Shown here one piece after another: positions 7,634 to 16,332 of a stretch of 33,373 nt of DNA. The notes under the pieces were generated by a model, which ran no database searches, had not been told where the DNA came from, and worked only from the letters and a program-made list of their open reading frames with translations. Each line of letters begins with the position of its first letter. Position 1 is the stretch's first letter. Where the stretch lies: NCBI GenBank assembly GCA_963609725.1, contig CAVDLI010000009.1, positions 1 through 33,373 on the forward strand. Direction: 5' to 3'. This DNA comes from UBA9732 sp963609725 (GTDB taxonomy: Bacteria; Spirochaetota; Spirochaetia; Sphaerochaetales; Sphaerochaetaceae). Position numbers and translations under genes: made by a program.

Positions 7634-9460
7634 ATGAAACGGTTTATTTGTATAATTTTGACTTGTTTTGTCATTACAGCAACAATTTTTGCAACAGGTA
7701 TGAACTGGCAAAAAATCTATGCTGTTGATGATCCTATCTACCAAAAAATAACATCTTTGTATATTTTGGCAGGTCGTTCTTTACCAAGCACTACAGGCCC
7801 TTGGAGTGGCTCTGAATTAAAAGCAATGGTAGAAAAAGTTGATGTGTCGTCTTTATCTAATCAAGGTAGAGATTTATATAACAATATTCTTGAAGTTTTA
7901 GAAAAAGATGCTTCATCTCCAGTTTTCAAAGCAAGTTTAGAAGTTGATCTTGAAGCATACATAAATTCAAACTACAAATCAGAATTTTTTCAATCTCGTG
8001 AAAACTGGTTTTTAGGTTGGGCAAATCAAAAACCGGCAATAAACATAAACACAGAAGAGCATATTTCTACAGCTTTCTATGGTTTTTTTGATTTTTCACT
8101 AGGTGTTGCTAAAAACTGGAAAACTAAAGGTGCAAAAACACAACGAGAATTTGGAGACAGTCTCCTTTGGACAAATATTCCTTTCCTTCTTGCAAATAAT
8201 ATGAAGCAACTTGATTTTAACTTCCCTGTTCGTGCTTTTGTTGCAGCAGGTGGTGAGCATTGGTCATTTGTTATTGGTCGTGACAGACTAAGCTGGGGAA
8301 ATGGGAAAACTGGAAATTTCATCATTGGAGACCATATTAAATACCACAATGCTGCTCATTTTACAGCTTATGATGATAATTTTAAGTACACTTTCATGAT
8401 ATCAGCATTTCCTCATCCACAAATGTATTATAAAACAACCACAAACGGGATGGAGCTTTCTCTCAATGGTGTAAATACAAGAGGGCAATCTACATACATG
8501 AATGGAATATCTGCTTTTATTGCGCACCGTCTTGAATGGAACATCTTGAAGAATTTGTCTTTTACACTCACAGAAGGCGTAATGTATATGAGCAAAGACA
8601 ATAAAATTGACCTCATTGCATTTGCACCTGCAATGTTATACCACAACAATTACACAAGAAGTAATACAAACTCAATTCTTGCACTTGAAGCAGACTGGAC
8701 AATAATTAAAGGCCTTAATGTATATGGTCAAGTTGTAATAGATGAGTCAGTTCTCCCTGGTGAAAACAGCCCTAGAAACACAGAAGGCAAACAAGCAGAA
8801 CCCAATGGCCTTGGTTTTTTGATGGGTGCAACTTATAAGAAAGAAGCCCTTGGCGGTATTCTTACAATAAATGCAGAAGGTGCTATTACTTCTCCTTATC
8901 TTTATCTTAGAGATGGAGATTTACAAGCAGGAGAAAGTAAAAGACAACAAACAAATGGCCGTTATGGTATAAATTTTGTAGTTGCACTTAGAGAAATGAG
9001 TGATGCAGGAGGAACAGAAAACTACAATTTGGACTTCTTGGGTTATAAATATGGCGGTGATGCAATTGTTGCACTACTTGGTGCTCAATATGATGTTGTT
9101 GATAAATGGAATGCAGGTCTTAATCTTTTCTTGATGTTCCACGGGACACATGACAAGTACACAGCTTGGACAAGAGTAAATGATACTTATAATGGCGAAA
9201 AAGCTGGTACAAAAATGACAAATAAGACAACACCAACAACAGATCACCAAACACCAAATTATAATGATGAAAAAGCAAATGAAAGAGACAGTGTTTCAAC
9301 ATCTTTTGTAACATCTCTATTTGGTTCATATGCAATTACTAAAAGTTTCAAAGCAGAAGCAGAAGTTGATTTGATTTACATCAAAAACCCCGGGAACATA
9401 AAAGCAAACGGCAGTATATTTGGAACTCAAACTACAATTAGACTTAGTTATACACTGTAA
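7634..9460 (+). CDS. Wzi-like outer-membrane beta-barrel protein
   Basis: The intact paralogue of the gene just upstream, 24 bases after its stop and probably co-transcribed. The 608-residue product has a signal peptide (MKRFICIILTCFVITATIFA). A helical N-terminal region with LPSTTGPWSGSELKAMVEKVD follows, then alternating aromatic/hydrophobic strands to a C-terminal TTIRLSYTL that fits a barrel end. The central FVIGRDRLSWGNGKTGNFII segment resembles capsule-assembly Wzi proteins, which bind capsular polysaccharide at the surface. That match is from memory and moderate; a porin-like or adhesin role is possible. GGGAG sits 6 bases before the ATG. There is no G-run at the position equivalent to the upstream tract, and a terminator follows its stop. 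Confidence 0.82.
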   Translation: MKRFICIILTCFVITATIFATGMNWQKIYAVDDPIYQKITSLYILAGRSLPSTTGPWSGSELKAMVEKVDVSSLSNQGRDLYNNILEVLEKDASSPVFKASLEVDLEAYINSNYKSEFFQSRENWFLGWANQKPAININTEEHISTAFYGFFDFSLGVAKNWKTKGAKTQREFGDSLLWTNIPFLLANNMKQLDFNFPVRAFVAAGGEHWSFVIGRDRLSWGNGKTGNFIIGDHIKYHNAAHFTAYDDNFKYTFMISAFPHPQMYYKTTTNGMELSLNGVNTRGQSTYMNGISAFIAHRLEWNILKNLSFTLTEGVMYMSKDNKIDLIAFAPAMLYHNNYTRSNTNSILALEADWTIIKGLNVYGQVVIDESVLPGENSPRNTEGKQAEPNGLGFLMGATYKKEALGGILTINAEGAITSPYLYLRDGDLQAGESKRQQTNGRYGINFVVALREMSDAGGTENYNLDFLGYKYGGDAIVALLGAQYDVVDKWNAGLNLFLMFHGTHDKYTAWTRVNDTYNGEKAGTKMTNKTTPTTDHQTPNYNDEKANERDSVSTSFVTSLFGSYAITKSFKAEAEVDLIYIKNPGNIKANGSIFGTQTTIRLSYTL

Positions 9461-9483
9461 GTTGTAAGCCTTGTAAGACTATT

Positions 9484-9516
9484 GGCATGGAGAATACTCC
9501 ATGCCTTTTGTTTCTT
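9484..9516 (+). terminator. Rho-independent terminator after the Wzi-like pair
   Basis: GGCATGGAG (9484-9492) and CTCCATGCC (9497-9505) form a perfect 9-bp stem around AATA. TTTTGTTTCTT follows directly. It lies 24 bases past the stop of the second Wzi-like gene and ends that operon. Confidence 0.9.
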
Positions 9517-9661
9517 ATATCTTTAGATGTTTTGCAAAATGAGCTTTGTTAAAGCATTTTTATAAAAACTTCTTTAACTGTTTATAAACCACATGCAAAG
9601 CACAGGCTCTTGACTTCTAAAGTTTTTGAAGTATTTTATTGACAAGGGTTTATTAAGTTTT

Positions 9662-9673
9662 GTTCTCTAGAAC
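9662..9673. promoter_or_regulatory. Palindrome GTTCTCTAGAAC, candidate operator of the TetR-type gene
   Basis: GTTCT and AGAAC are inverted around CT, flanked more widely by TTTTGTT...AACAAC. It lies 36 bases before the regulator's ATG, downstream of TTGAC-type elements near 9610 and 9639. A position like this would suit autoregulation; binding is inferred only. Confidence 0.35.
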
Positions 9674-9709
9674 ATAACAACAAAATACAGACAAAAGGGA
9701 CGGTGAAAA

Positions 9710-10276
9710 ATGTCAAAAAACACACTTACAGATATATCAGAAACTTTCACTGAGATGCTCAAAGAAATGTCATTTGACAAAATAACTGTGTCAGAACTCG
9801 TGCGTCGTTGTGGAATTAGTCCAAATACTTTTTACTATCATTATGGCAATATTCATGAGTTGCTTGTAGCGTGGCTTAATAATGGAGTAAAAACTTTTAT
9901 TGCAAAATATCACCCTCAAGACCAAGATACGCGTACTCTTGTAAAAGAACTTCTTAAATTTTGCCGTAATAATCCAAATATTGTTTATAATACTTTTAAT
10001 GCACAGTCTCGTGAGGCTCTTGAACGTTTTGCGTTTTGCCAGTCAGACATAGTGTCTCAAATGATGAGTAGCAGTAAAGCTTTTACTTCCAGACAAATAC
10101 CACAAGAAAAAGTCAAATCAATTACTACTGTTTGTAAGTATTCACTATTTGGTTTTTTCCTTGAATTTGTGTGGAACCGCATGAATGACGATATAGACAA
10201 AACTGTTGACAATCTACTAGGCACTCTTGAGAGTCTACTTATTGCAGAGCTTTCCAAATATCCGCTAAAAAATTAA
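9710..10276 (+). CDS. TetR/AcrR family transcriptional regulator
   Basis: A 188-residue one-component regulator. The N-terminal helix-turn-helix is clear: FDKITVSELVRRCGISPNTF followed by YYHYGNIHELL, the signature TetR recognition-helix region. The C-terminal ~130 residues are helical and carry no motif I can link to a ligand. Their layout resembles the DhaS-like TetR subgroup. AGGGACGG lies upstream of the ATG. It stands alone between the Wzi-like operon terminator and the convergent phosphodiesterase gene, so its targets are unknown. The Wzi-like operon and the gene itself are the nearest candidates. Confidence 0.9.
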   Translation: MSKNTLTDISETFTEMLKEMSFDKITVSELVRRCGISPNTFYYHYGNIHELLVAWLNNGVKTFIAKYHPQDQDTRTLVKELLKFCRNNPNIVYNTFNAQSREALERFAFCQSDIVSQMMSSSKAFTSRQIPQEKVKSITTVCKYSLFGFFLEFVWNRMNDDIDKTVDNLLGTLESLLIAELSKYPLKN

Positions 10277-10287
10277 AAATATAATGT

Positions 10288-10310
10288 GGAAGTTTTTGCA
10301 AAAGCCTCTG
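10288..10310. repeat. Near-palindrome GAAGTTTTTGCAAAAGCCTC
   Basis: A member of the dispersed palindrome family (GAGGTTTTTGCAAAAACCTC-like). It lies between the convergent TetR-type and phosphodiesterase genes and is followed by TTTTTT, so it may work as a terminator for the TetR-type gene. TACAAGGGT then occurs twice, at 10321-10329 and 10335-10343. Confidence 0.55.
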
Positions 10311-10361
10311 TTTTTTATAATACAAGGGTCATTGTACAAGGGTATCGGCCTTTATTAAATA

Positions 10362-10937
10362 TTAAATCTCAATTAAGTCTTTCTCTTTGCCGTCTAAGTC
10401 CACAAATTTGAATATCCCCCGGCTCATGCCTTCTTTCGCCTTAGTTTGCTCAAAAATGATGCAGCCATTATAAGTGCCCCCTTTTGGCAAAGAAGTAGAA
10501 CCCGGGTTAAGAAACAAAATCCCGTCTTTTTGGACTTTTCTTTGAATATGCGTGTGGCCTTGTATGAGAATATCGCCCTTTTTTAGATGTGGTGGGTTGT
10601 CTTCTCCGTAAACGTGGCCATGAGTTATATATGTAAAATGGCCTGCAAGCTCAAGTGCTGCATATGTTGCCATGATTGGAAAATCTAGTACCATTTGATC
10701 GACTTCTGCATCACAATTTCCTCTAACGCAAAGAATTCTATTTGTTTTTGCAAAATCGTTTAACATATTCAAGACTTCTTTTGGATTGTACTCTAAAGGA
10801 AGCTCATTGCGCGGTCCGTGGTAAAGAATGTCTCCCAAAAGAACAAGCGTTTGACAATTTGTTTTTTCATATAAATCCAAGAGTTTTTTGCAATAAAAGG
10901 ATGAACCATGAATATCAGATGCAATTAAGTATTTCAT
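10362..10937 (-). CDS. yfcE: YfcE-type metallophosphodiesterase
   Basis: A calcineurin-like phosphoesterase of 191 residues, the YfcE/MJ0936 type. All five metal-binding motifs are present in order: SDIHG (Asp8, His10), GDILYHG (Asp36), RGNCDAE, ITHGH and QGHTH. These two-metal enzymes hydrolyse phosphodiester bonds in test substrates; the cellular substrate is not settled. The ATG at 10937 has no clear Shine-Dalgarno in front of it. It is transcribed alone, convergent with the TetR-type gene and divergent from the Cof-type phosphatase. Cytosolic; no signal peptide. Confidence 0.92.
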   Translation of the reverse strand: MKYLIASDIHGSSFYCKKLLDLYEKTNCQTLVLLGDILYHGPRNELPLEYNPKEVLNMLNDFAKTNRILCVRGNCDAEVDQMVLDFPIMATYAALELAGHFTYITHGHVYGEDNPPHLKKGDILIQGHTHIQRKVQKDGILFLNPGSTSLPKGGTYNGCIIFEQTKAKEGMSRGIFKFVDLDGKEKDLIEI

Positions 10938-11034
10938 GAAAAAAGTGTAACATTTTTATGGCATTTTTCAAATATGAGTTTGTTGATATAATAATGCGAA
11001 ATAATAATGCAAAATAGCAATGTGAAGATAAGAC

Positions 11035-11057
11035 GGTTTTTGTAAATTTGCAAAACC
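11035..11057. repeat. Inverted repeat GGTTTTTGTAAA / TTTGCAAAACC
   Basis: An imperfect palindrome just upstream of the Cof-type phosphatase, followed by CTCT, so the right arm reads GCAAAACCCTCT. It is a weaker relative of the dispersed GAGGTTTTTGCAAAAACCTC family. Confidence 0.4.
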
Positions 11058-11080
11058 CTCTAAAGAGAGTTAATAAAACT

Positions 11081-11896
11081 ATGAAAGAAAATGTAAAAGT
11101 TATTTGTTGTGATATAGACGGCACTCTTCTTAGAGATGATAAGTCTTTGAGTGAAGAAAATATATATTGGATAAAAAAAGCTGTAAAAGAAAAAGGCGTG
11201 TCGTTTACTTTAGTTTCTGGGCGTATGTACAATGGAGTTAAGCCTTTTTATGAGCCTTTGGGTGTAACAGGTCCTGTTTCGTGTTATAACGGAGGAACTC
11301 TCTATGACAGTGATGGCAATGTTATAGAAGAACATAGAATGTCTCATGAGATTGCGCTCAAAATTCTTGATATTTACCACAAAACAGGTGTGGGTCTAAT
11401 TCTTTTTAACAACAAAAATTGGTATTTAGACAAGTTAGATGATTTTATATATCCAAATAAAAAAGAGATGTATTTAAGTGAATGTGTTGTAGGAAATTTT
11501 GATGAGCTTTTATCTCAATTTGATACAAATAAAGTTCTTTTTATGTCCCCTAATGAAGCAGACCTTGACAGAGTTGACAAACTAGTCAAAGAAGAGGGCT
11601 TATATGATGGTCCTCTTACGGGATATAGAATAAAACCATGTCTTGAGTTAATACCTTCTAATGTTAATAAAGGGTTGGCTATTGACGCTTTGTCTAAATA
11701 TTTCAAAGTCCCTAGTGCAAACATAATGGCTCTTGGTGATGATACAAATGATATTGAAATGCTAACTAAAGCCGGCATTTCTGTTGCAATGCAAAACGCT
11801 GTACCGCAAGCAAAAGAGGCAGCCCGTTATATTACAGATACAAACAACAATGACGGAGTTGCAAAAGCAATAAAACGTTTTGTTTTTGGGTTATAG
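11081..11896 (+). CDS. Cof-type HAD-IIB family phosphatase
   Basis: A haloacid-dehalogenase phosphatase of 271 residues with the IIB cap. Motif I is CDIDGTLL (nucleophile Asp11, acid Asp13), motif II SGR, motif III the Lys of NVNKGLAIDAL, and motif IV GDDTNDIEML. Family members dephosphorylate sugar phosphates, nucleotides or PLP, and the sequence alone does not choose. I start at the ATG at 11081; the open frame extends to a TTG at 11048, but that lies in the inverted repeat. AGAGAG is 11 bases before the ATG, a long spacing. TATAAT at 10987-10992 may be its -10 box. Confidence 0.92.
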   Translation: MKENVKVICCDIDGTLLRDDKSLSEENIYWIKKAVKEKGVSFTLVSGRMYNGVKPFYEPLGVTGPVSCYNGGTLYDSDGNVIEEHRMSHEIALKILDIYHKTGVGLILFNNKNWYLDKLDDFIYPNKKEMYLSECVVGNFDELLSQFDTNKVLFMSPNEADLDRVDKLVKEEGLYDGPLTGYRIKPCLELIPSNVNKGLAIDALSKYFKVPSANIMALGDDTNDIEMLTKAGISVAMQNAVPQAKEAARYITDTNNNDGVAKAIKRFVFGL

Positions 11897-12018
11897 TTTT
11901 TATGATTTTTATGCTTTTTAGGATTTTTAGGATTTTGCAAAAATTATGGCTTTGCAAGAATTTATGCTTTTGCAAAAAATTATAACCTTGGTAAGAATTT
12001 AGGATTTCTCAAAATTTT

Positions 12019-12072
12019 AGACTTCTGCAAAAATTGAGACTTCTGCAAAAATTGAGACTTTTGCAAATTCTC
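12019..12072 (-). repeat. 18-bp tandem repeat, three units
   Basis: AGACTTCTGCAAAAATTG occurs exactly twice (12019-12036, 12037-12054), with a third diverged unit at 12055-12072 that abuts the trmB stop codon. The preceding 11900-12000 region is also built from slippage-like words such as TTTTGCAAAAATTAT and GGATTTTTA. The block separates the convergent Cof-type and trmB genes. Confidence 0.75.
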
Positions 12073-12073
12073 T

Positions 12074-12946
12074 TCAAACTTTCTCAAACCATACTTCGTT
12101 AATTGTGTATGATTTTTCAAGCCCTTTACGCTCAAAACTTGTCTGAGGCCTCCAAGAACGAGGTGTTGCAAAACCATCATATGCATTTGCCATATTGGGG
12201 GTTTCAGATAAAATTGAAAGCATTTGATTTGCATACTCTTGCCAGTCTGTTACACAATATATGTATCCACCTTTTTTGAGTTTTTGAGAAAGAAGCGTTG
12301 TAAATGGCAATTGTATCAAGCGTTTTTTATGATGCCGTTTTTTTGGCCAAGGGTCAGGAAAGAAAATATGAAAACCTGAAACACTTTCATCTTCAATCAT
12401 ATCTTCAAGGACTTGAACAGCATCAAAACGCATAATGCGCACATTTGAAAGACCTTCATTTGCAATAACAGAAAGAAGTTTTGAAAAGCCATAAAGAAAG
12501 ACTTCTATCCCAAGATAATTGATATTTGGGTTTTCTCTTGCAATCCTAGCTGTAGACTCGCCCATGCCAAAGCCAATTTCAATAATAACAGGGTTATCGT
12601 TGCCAAAGACTTTCTTAAAATCTAGTTTATCCATTGAGTGAACAATTGCATATTCATAAAAATGCTTATCTAAAGCCTCAATTTGAGAACTTTTGAGTTT
12701 TTGACCTCTAAGAACATAACTTTTTATCTCGCGCCACGAATTTTCATTACGGCGTTCAACAAATTGCAGTTCTGGGATTTTTTCAAATATTGTAGCAAGG
12801 TCAGAATTAGTTTCACCCAAATTGACATCATCCAAATTGGTTTCACCAAAGCTTGCATTACTAGAATTTGCGTCGCACAAATTGACATCGCCAAAACTTG
12901 CGCTCTTAATCTCAACTTTATTATCTTCTATAAACTTATCTTCCAT
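12074..12946 (-). CDS. trmB: tRNA (guanine-N7)-methyltransferase with a repeat-bearing N-terminal extension
   Basis: TrmB makes 7-methylguanosine at position 46 of tRNA using S-adenosylmethionine. The SAM motif (IEIGFGMGES), the family hallmark FFPDPWPKKRHHKKR and the C-terminal TDW...NEVWFEK are all present. The usual enzyme is about 210-240 residues; this one is 290. The extra length includes an N-terminal tract (residues 16-50) of seven five-residue units resembling a pentapeptide repeat. I start at the ATG at 12946, with GGAG 9 bases upstream; the frame extends to a TTG at 12964. It follows mfd on the same strand after 87 bases of low-complexity sequence that twice contains TTTGTTGGAGAA. 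Confidence 0.93.
   Translation of the reverse strand: MEDKFIEDNKVEIKSASFGDVNLCDANSSNASFGETNLDDVNLGETNSDLATIFEKIPELQFVERRNENSWREIKSYVLRGQKLKSSQIEALDKHFYEYAIVHSMDKLDFKKVFGNDNPVIIEIGFGMGESTARIARENPNINYLGIEVFLYGFSKLLSVIANEGLSNVRIMRFDAVQVLEDMIEDESVSGFHIFFPDPWPKKRHHKKRLIQLPFTTLLSQKLKKGGYIYCVTDWQEYANQMLSILSETPNMANAYDGFATPRSWRPQTSFERKGLEKSYTINEVWFEKV
12797..12901 (-). repeat. 15-nt periodic tract encoding seven five-residue units in TrmB
   Basis: The units read ASFGD, VNLCD, ANSSN, ASFGE, TNLDD, VNLGE and TNSDL. The central position is mostly Leu or Phe and the second mostly Asn or Ser, close to the A(D/N)LXX pentapeptide pattern. The DNA units have diverged but keep the 15-nt period. Confidence 0.7.
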
Positions 12947-13033
12947 GAAATCATTCTCCAACAAACTTCAACAATTTCAACAACAAACTCAAATCAACAA
13001 ACTTCTCCAACAAATTTCAAATCAACACAAAAG

Positions 13034-16000
13034 TTATGGCACAAGCCTTTGAAGTTTTTCAAGTATAAACAACGCTTTATCTCGCAATGAAATAGCATTT
13101 GTCTTCATATTCATTATGTACGGCCTCTTAGGGTCAATTGTAACAGAACCTTGAGAAGTCCTAATCATTTCAATTAAACGATCAATAGAAATTGATGCAA
13201 TACGAGAAAATTCTACAACAACAGAACCTTGGCGTTCTTTCATATGATAAATATCAAGAGTACGGCACACAATTTTTAATTCACAAATATAAAGAAGATT
13301 TGAAACTTCATCTGGAATATTGCCAAAACGGTCTTTGAGCTCAGCAGAAAGCCTCTCTAACTGGACAGACGTTCTAATACCTGCAATCTTCTTATAAACT
13401 TCAAGCTTAACAGTTGGGTCTGAAATGTAAGTATCTGGAATATAACCACTATAATCAAGTTCAAGAAAGACTTCTGTCTCAGCTTTTGCATCACTGTCCT
13501 GAAGTTTTGCAATAGCTTCATCTAAGAGACGTATATACATATCAAGACCAACAGCAGACATAAACCCGCTTTGCTCACGCCCCAAAAGATTGCCAGCCCC
13601 ACGAAGCTCCATATCTTTCATTGCAACCTTAAAACCTGAACCTAACGCTGTAAATTCAGATATCGTTTGAAGCCTTTTTACAGCAAGCTCGCTTAACGCA
13701 TAATCAGACGGGTATAGCAAATATGCAAACGCTTCTTTATCTGAACGCCCTACTCTTCCTTTAAGCTGATACAACTGTGATACGCCATACATGTCTGCTC
13801 TATCAATGATGATTGTGTTAACATTTGGAATATCAATACCGTTTTCTATTATAGTAGTAGACACTAAAACTTGTATGCCTTCATAAACAAAACGCCTCAT
13901 TGTATCTTCTAGTAGATCAGGTTTCATTTGCCCATTTGCTGTTTCAATTATTATGTCCGGCATTCGCTGGCGTAACATAGTAGCAACCTGTTCAAGGCTT
14001 TCAATCCTGTTATGTAAGTAAAAAACTTGACCATGACGGGAGACTTCAAACCTTATTGCTCTCTCAACTTCATCTAAATCATATTGCTCTATAACAGTTT
14101 TAATTGGTTTTCTTGAAATTGGTGGGGTTGTAAGCAAGCTCATATCTCTAATTTTCAAAAGAGACATATAAAGAGTTCTTGGAATTGGAGTAGCAGAAAG
14201 ACTTAAACAATCAATATTTGCCTTAAGTTCTTTTATTCTCTCTTTATCTTTAACTCCAAAACGCTGCTCTTCATCAACAACAAGAAGCCCCAAGTCATTA
14301 AAAACTACATCTTTTTGAATAATTTTATGAGTTCCAAAAATAACATCCAAGTCTCCACGAGCTAGAGCTGTAAGAACTTTTTTTTGCTCTTTTAGAGGAA
14401 CCATTCGGCTCAAAAGCCCCACTTTAAGAGGAAATTCATGTAAGCGCTCTTTGAAATTGCGATAATGCTGCTCAGCCAAAATTGTAGTTGGAGCTAAGAA
14501 CGCAACTTGCTTGCCACTCATAACAGCCTTAAAAGTGGCTCTGAAAGCAATCTCTGTCTTGCCATAACCAACATCACCACATATAAGACGGTCCATAACA
14601 GAATGACTTTCCATATCATCTTTGACATCTTGAATACATGCAAGTTGGTCTTCTGTTTCTTCAAACTCAAACTCAGCCTCAAACTTAAGCTGCCAATCAT
14701 TATCTTTTGCAAAAGGATACCCTTTACTGTTACGCCTTCTTGCATATAACTCAATTAAATGGCCGGCTAAGTCCTCTGCGCTTTTTCGTGCTTTAGATTT
14801 TTTGTTTTCCCATCCAGTTCCGCCAAGTTTGTCTAATCTTGGAGTTTCTCCCGCAGAACCAATATAACGCTGTACAAGATTTGCTTGCTCTATTGGGACA
14901 TAAAGGTTTTCTTTGTCTGCAAATTGAATTTTTATGTAATCACGGTCTCTTACACGGTCAATTTTAAGAAAACGTCCAATTCCATAATTTACATGTACAA
15001 CATAATCACCTTCATGGAGTTCTACAAAACTGTCAATTGCACTGCTTTGTGTATGTTGTAGTGTTTTTACAACCTGTTTTCGTCTACCAAAAATCTCATT
15101 TTCACAAATTACAATGAATTTTTTTGAGCGAATAGCAAACCCGCTTGAAAGATTTCCAATGTGATATTTAATAGTAGAAAAATCACTGAGCATTTGCTCA
15201 AGTCGCTTTTTTTGAATTTCACTTGTTACATAAATCTCAATATCCCAACTGTCACTTTCAAGACCGGCTAAATCCTCTTTGAAATATGTAAAATTGCCAA
15301 AATAAGAACGAGGCCCATCAAATTCAAATCTATATGAACTAACATCTTGACCCATGATATCCAAAATTGTCATACATCCTTGATGTGAAGAGGCAAAAGA
15401 CAAGAAATCAAACAATATTTGGTCTGGCCTTAAAGCATCTCTGTCTTGTTGATATGCTTTTCTATAAAGCGTTTTTGCTTCTAGCTCCAAGCTCTTAAAA
15501 CTGCTTTCTAAGCGTCTGTCTCCGTAGAGAATGATATAAGAGGCCTTATTTATGAATTCAGAAACTCCATTAGGAATAACCTTTTGGCTGTCAGTTGATA
15601 CTAGAATTTGTATGTCTATATGCCCAAGCTGTTTTGAGATTTGTTGTGAAAGAGGGTCGTATATGCAAATTTTTTCTATCTTGTCCCAATCAATATAAAT
15701 GCGTACCGGATTTGTAGCGCCATAAGGGAAAATATCAAAAACTTCACCCCTTACTGTGAATTCGCCTGGCATTGTAGTATTTGCTGACCTGTAATAATTA
15801 CCTTGAGTAAGGCGTGAAGCTAAGTCCATTGTATCAATCTCGTTGTTGACTTTGAGCTTTATTGTACCAACATCAACTGCGCCTTTTGACGGAAGCGGGG
15901 AGCAAACTGTACGTATTGACGTTATAACAAGCGCTTTTTTGCAATCTGAAAGACTTCCAAGACATCGTAATTGCTCATATTCTTTTGCACTTCCTTCCCA

Positions 16001-16282
16001 TTGACTGTAAAGCATTCTCCCATTTGAAGGAAGAAAGAACACAGGATTTGAAGACACATTTTTATCCATTTGCACTAAGTTGTAGTTTGAATAAATTGAA
16101 CGTGCAATTTCATCTGTAGGGCACACAAGCCAAGTAAGACCGTCTACCTCATTTGCCATCATTTGGGCACACTCAAACAGTGGAAAACCATCTAAGCCCT
16201 CCACTTTTATGTTAGATTTTTTGTTTGCCAAGAACGCCTTGTACCCATCGTTCTTTTTGATGTACGATTGCAATGTTTGCAT
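13034..16282 (-). CDS. mfd: Transcription-repair coupling factor
   Basis: Mfd releases RNA polymerase stalled at DNA damage and recruits UvrA for nucleotide excision repair. At about 1082 residues it is slightly shorter than typical. Visible in order are the UvrB-like N-terminal region, the polymerase-interacting CarD-like domain near 430-480 (LHEGDYVVHVNYGIGRFLKI), and helicase motifs GDVGYGKTE (about 573) and DEEQRFG (about 669). RGAGNLLGREQSG and the C-terminal TRCF domain follow. The ATG at 16282 is used here; a TTG at 16291 has AGGA 9 bases upstream and may be the true start. It is divergent from the inositol-phosphatase gene (50 bases apart) and followed by trmB. Confidence 0.96.
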   Translation of the reverse strand: MQTLQSYIKKNDGYKAFLANKKSNIKVEGLDGFPLFECAQMMANEVDGLTWLVCPTDEIARSIYSNYNLVQMDKNVSSNPVFFLPSNGRMLYSQWEGSAKEYEQLRCLGSLSDCKKALVITSIRTVCSPLPSKGAVDVGTIKLKVNNEIDTMDLASRLTQGNYYRSANTTMPGEFTVRGEVFDIFPYGATNPVRIYIDWDKIEKICIYDPLSQQISKQLGHIDIQILVSTDSQKVIPNGVSEFINKASYIILYGDRRLESSFKSLELEAKTLYRKAYQQDRDALRPDQILFDFLSFASSHQGCMTILDIMGQDVSSYRFEFDGPRSYFGNFTYFKEDLAGLESDSWDIEIYVTSEIQKKRLEQMLSDFSTIKYHIGNLSSGFAIRSKKFIVICENEIFGRRKQVVKTLQHTQSSAIDSFVELHEGDYVVHVNYGIGRFLKIDRVRDRDYIKIQFADKENLYVPIEQANLVQRYIGSAGETPRLDKLGGTGWENKKSKARKSAEDLAGHLIELYARRRNSKGYPFAKDNDWQLKFEAEFEFEETEDQLACIQDVKDDMESHSVMDRLICGDVGYGKTEIAFRATFKAVMSGKQVAFLAPTTILAEQHYRNFKERLHEFPLKVGLLSRMVPLKEQKKVLTALARGDLDVIFGTHKIIQKDVVFNDLGLLVVDEEQRFGVKDKERIKELKANIDCLSLSATPIPRTLYMSLLKIRDMSLLTTPPISRKPIKTVIEQYDLDEVERAIRFEVSRHGQVFYLHNRIESLEQVATMLRQRMPDIIIETANGQMKPDLLEDTMRRFVYEGIQVLVSTTIIENGIDIPNVNTIIIDRADMYGVSQLYQLKGRVGRSDKEAFAYLLYPSDYALSELAVKRLQTISEFTALGSGFKVAMKDMELRGAGNLLGREQSGFMSAVGLDMYIRLLDEAIAKLQDSDAKAETEVFLELDYSGYIPDTYISDPTVKLEVYKKIAGIRTSVQLERLSAELKDRFGNIPDEVSNLLYICELKIVCRTLDIYHMKERQGSVVVEFSRIASISIDRLIEMIRTSQGSVTIDPKRPYIMNMKTNAISLRDKALFILEKLQRLVP

Positions 16283-16332
16283 CACTGGCAAAATGTATCA
16301 TCCTAAGCAAATGAGTGCAAGAAGGTAAAATT

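Noticed and set aside
10915..11232. A 105-codon minus-strand frame opposite the Cof-type phosphatase start
   Set aside because: It covers the divergent promoter region and the antisense of a clear HAD motif I; no family resemblance.
14507..14754. Two 78-80-codon frames inside mfd
   Set aside because: Both are shadows of conserved Mfd helicase sequence.
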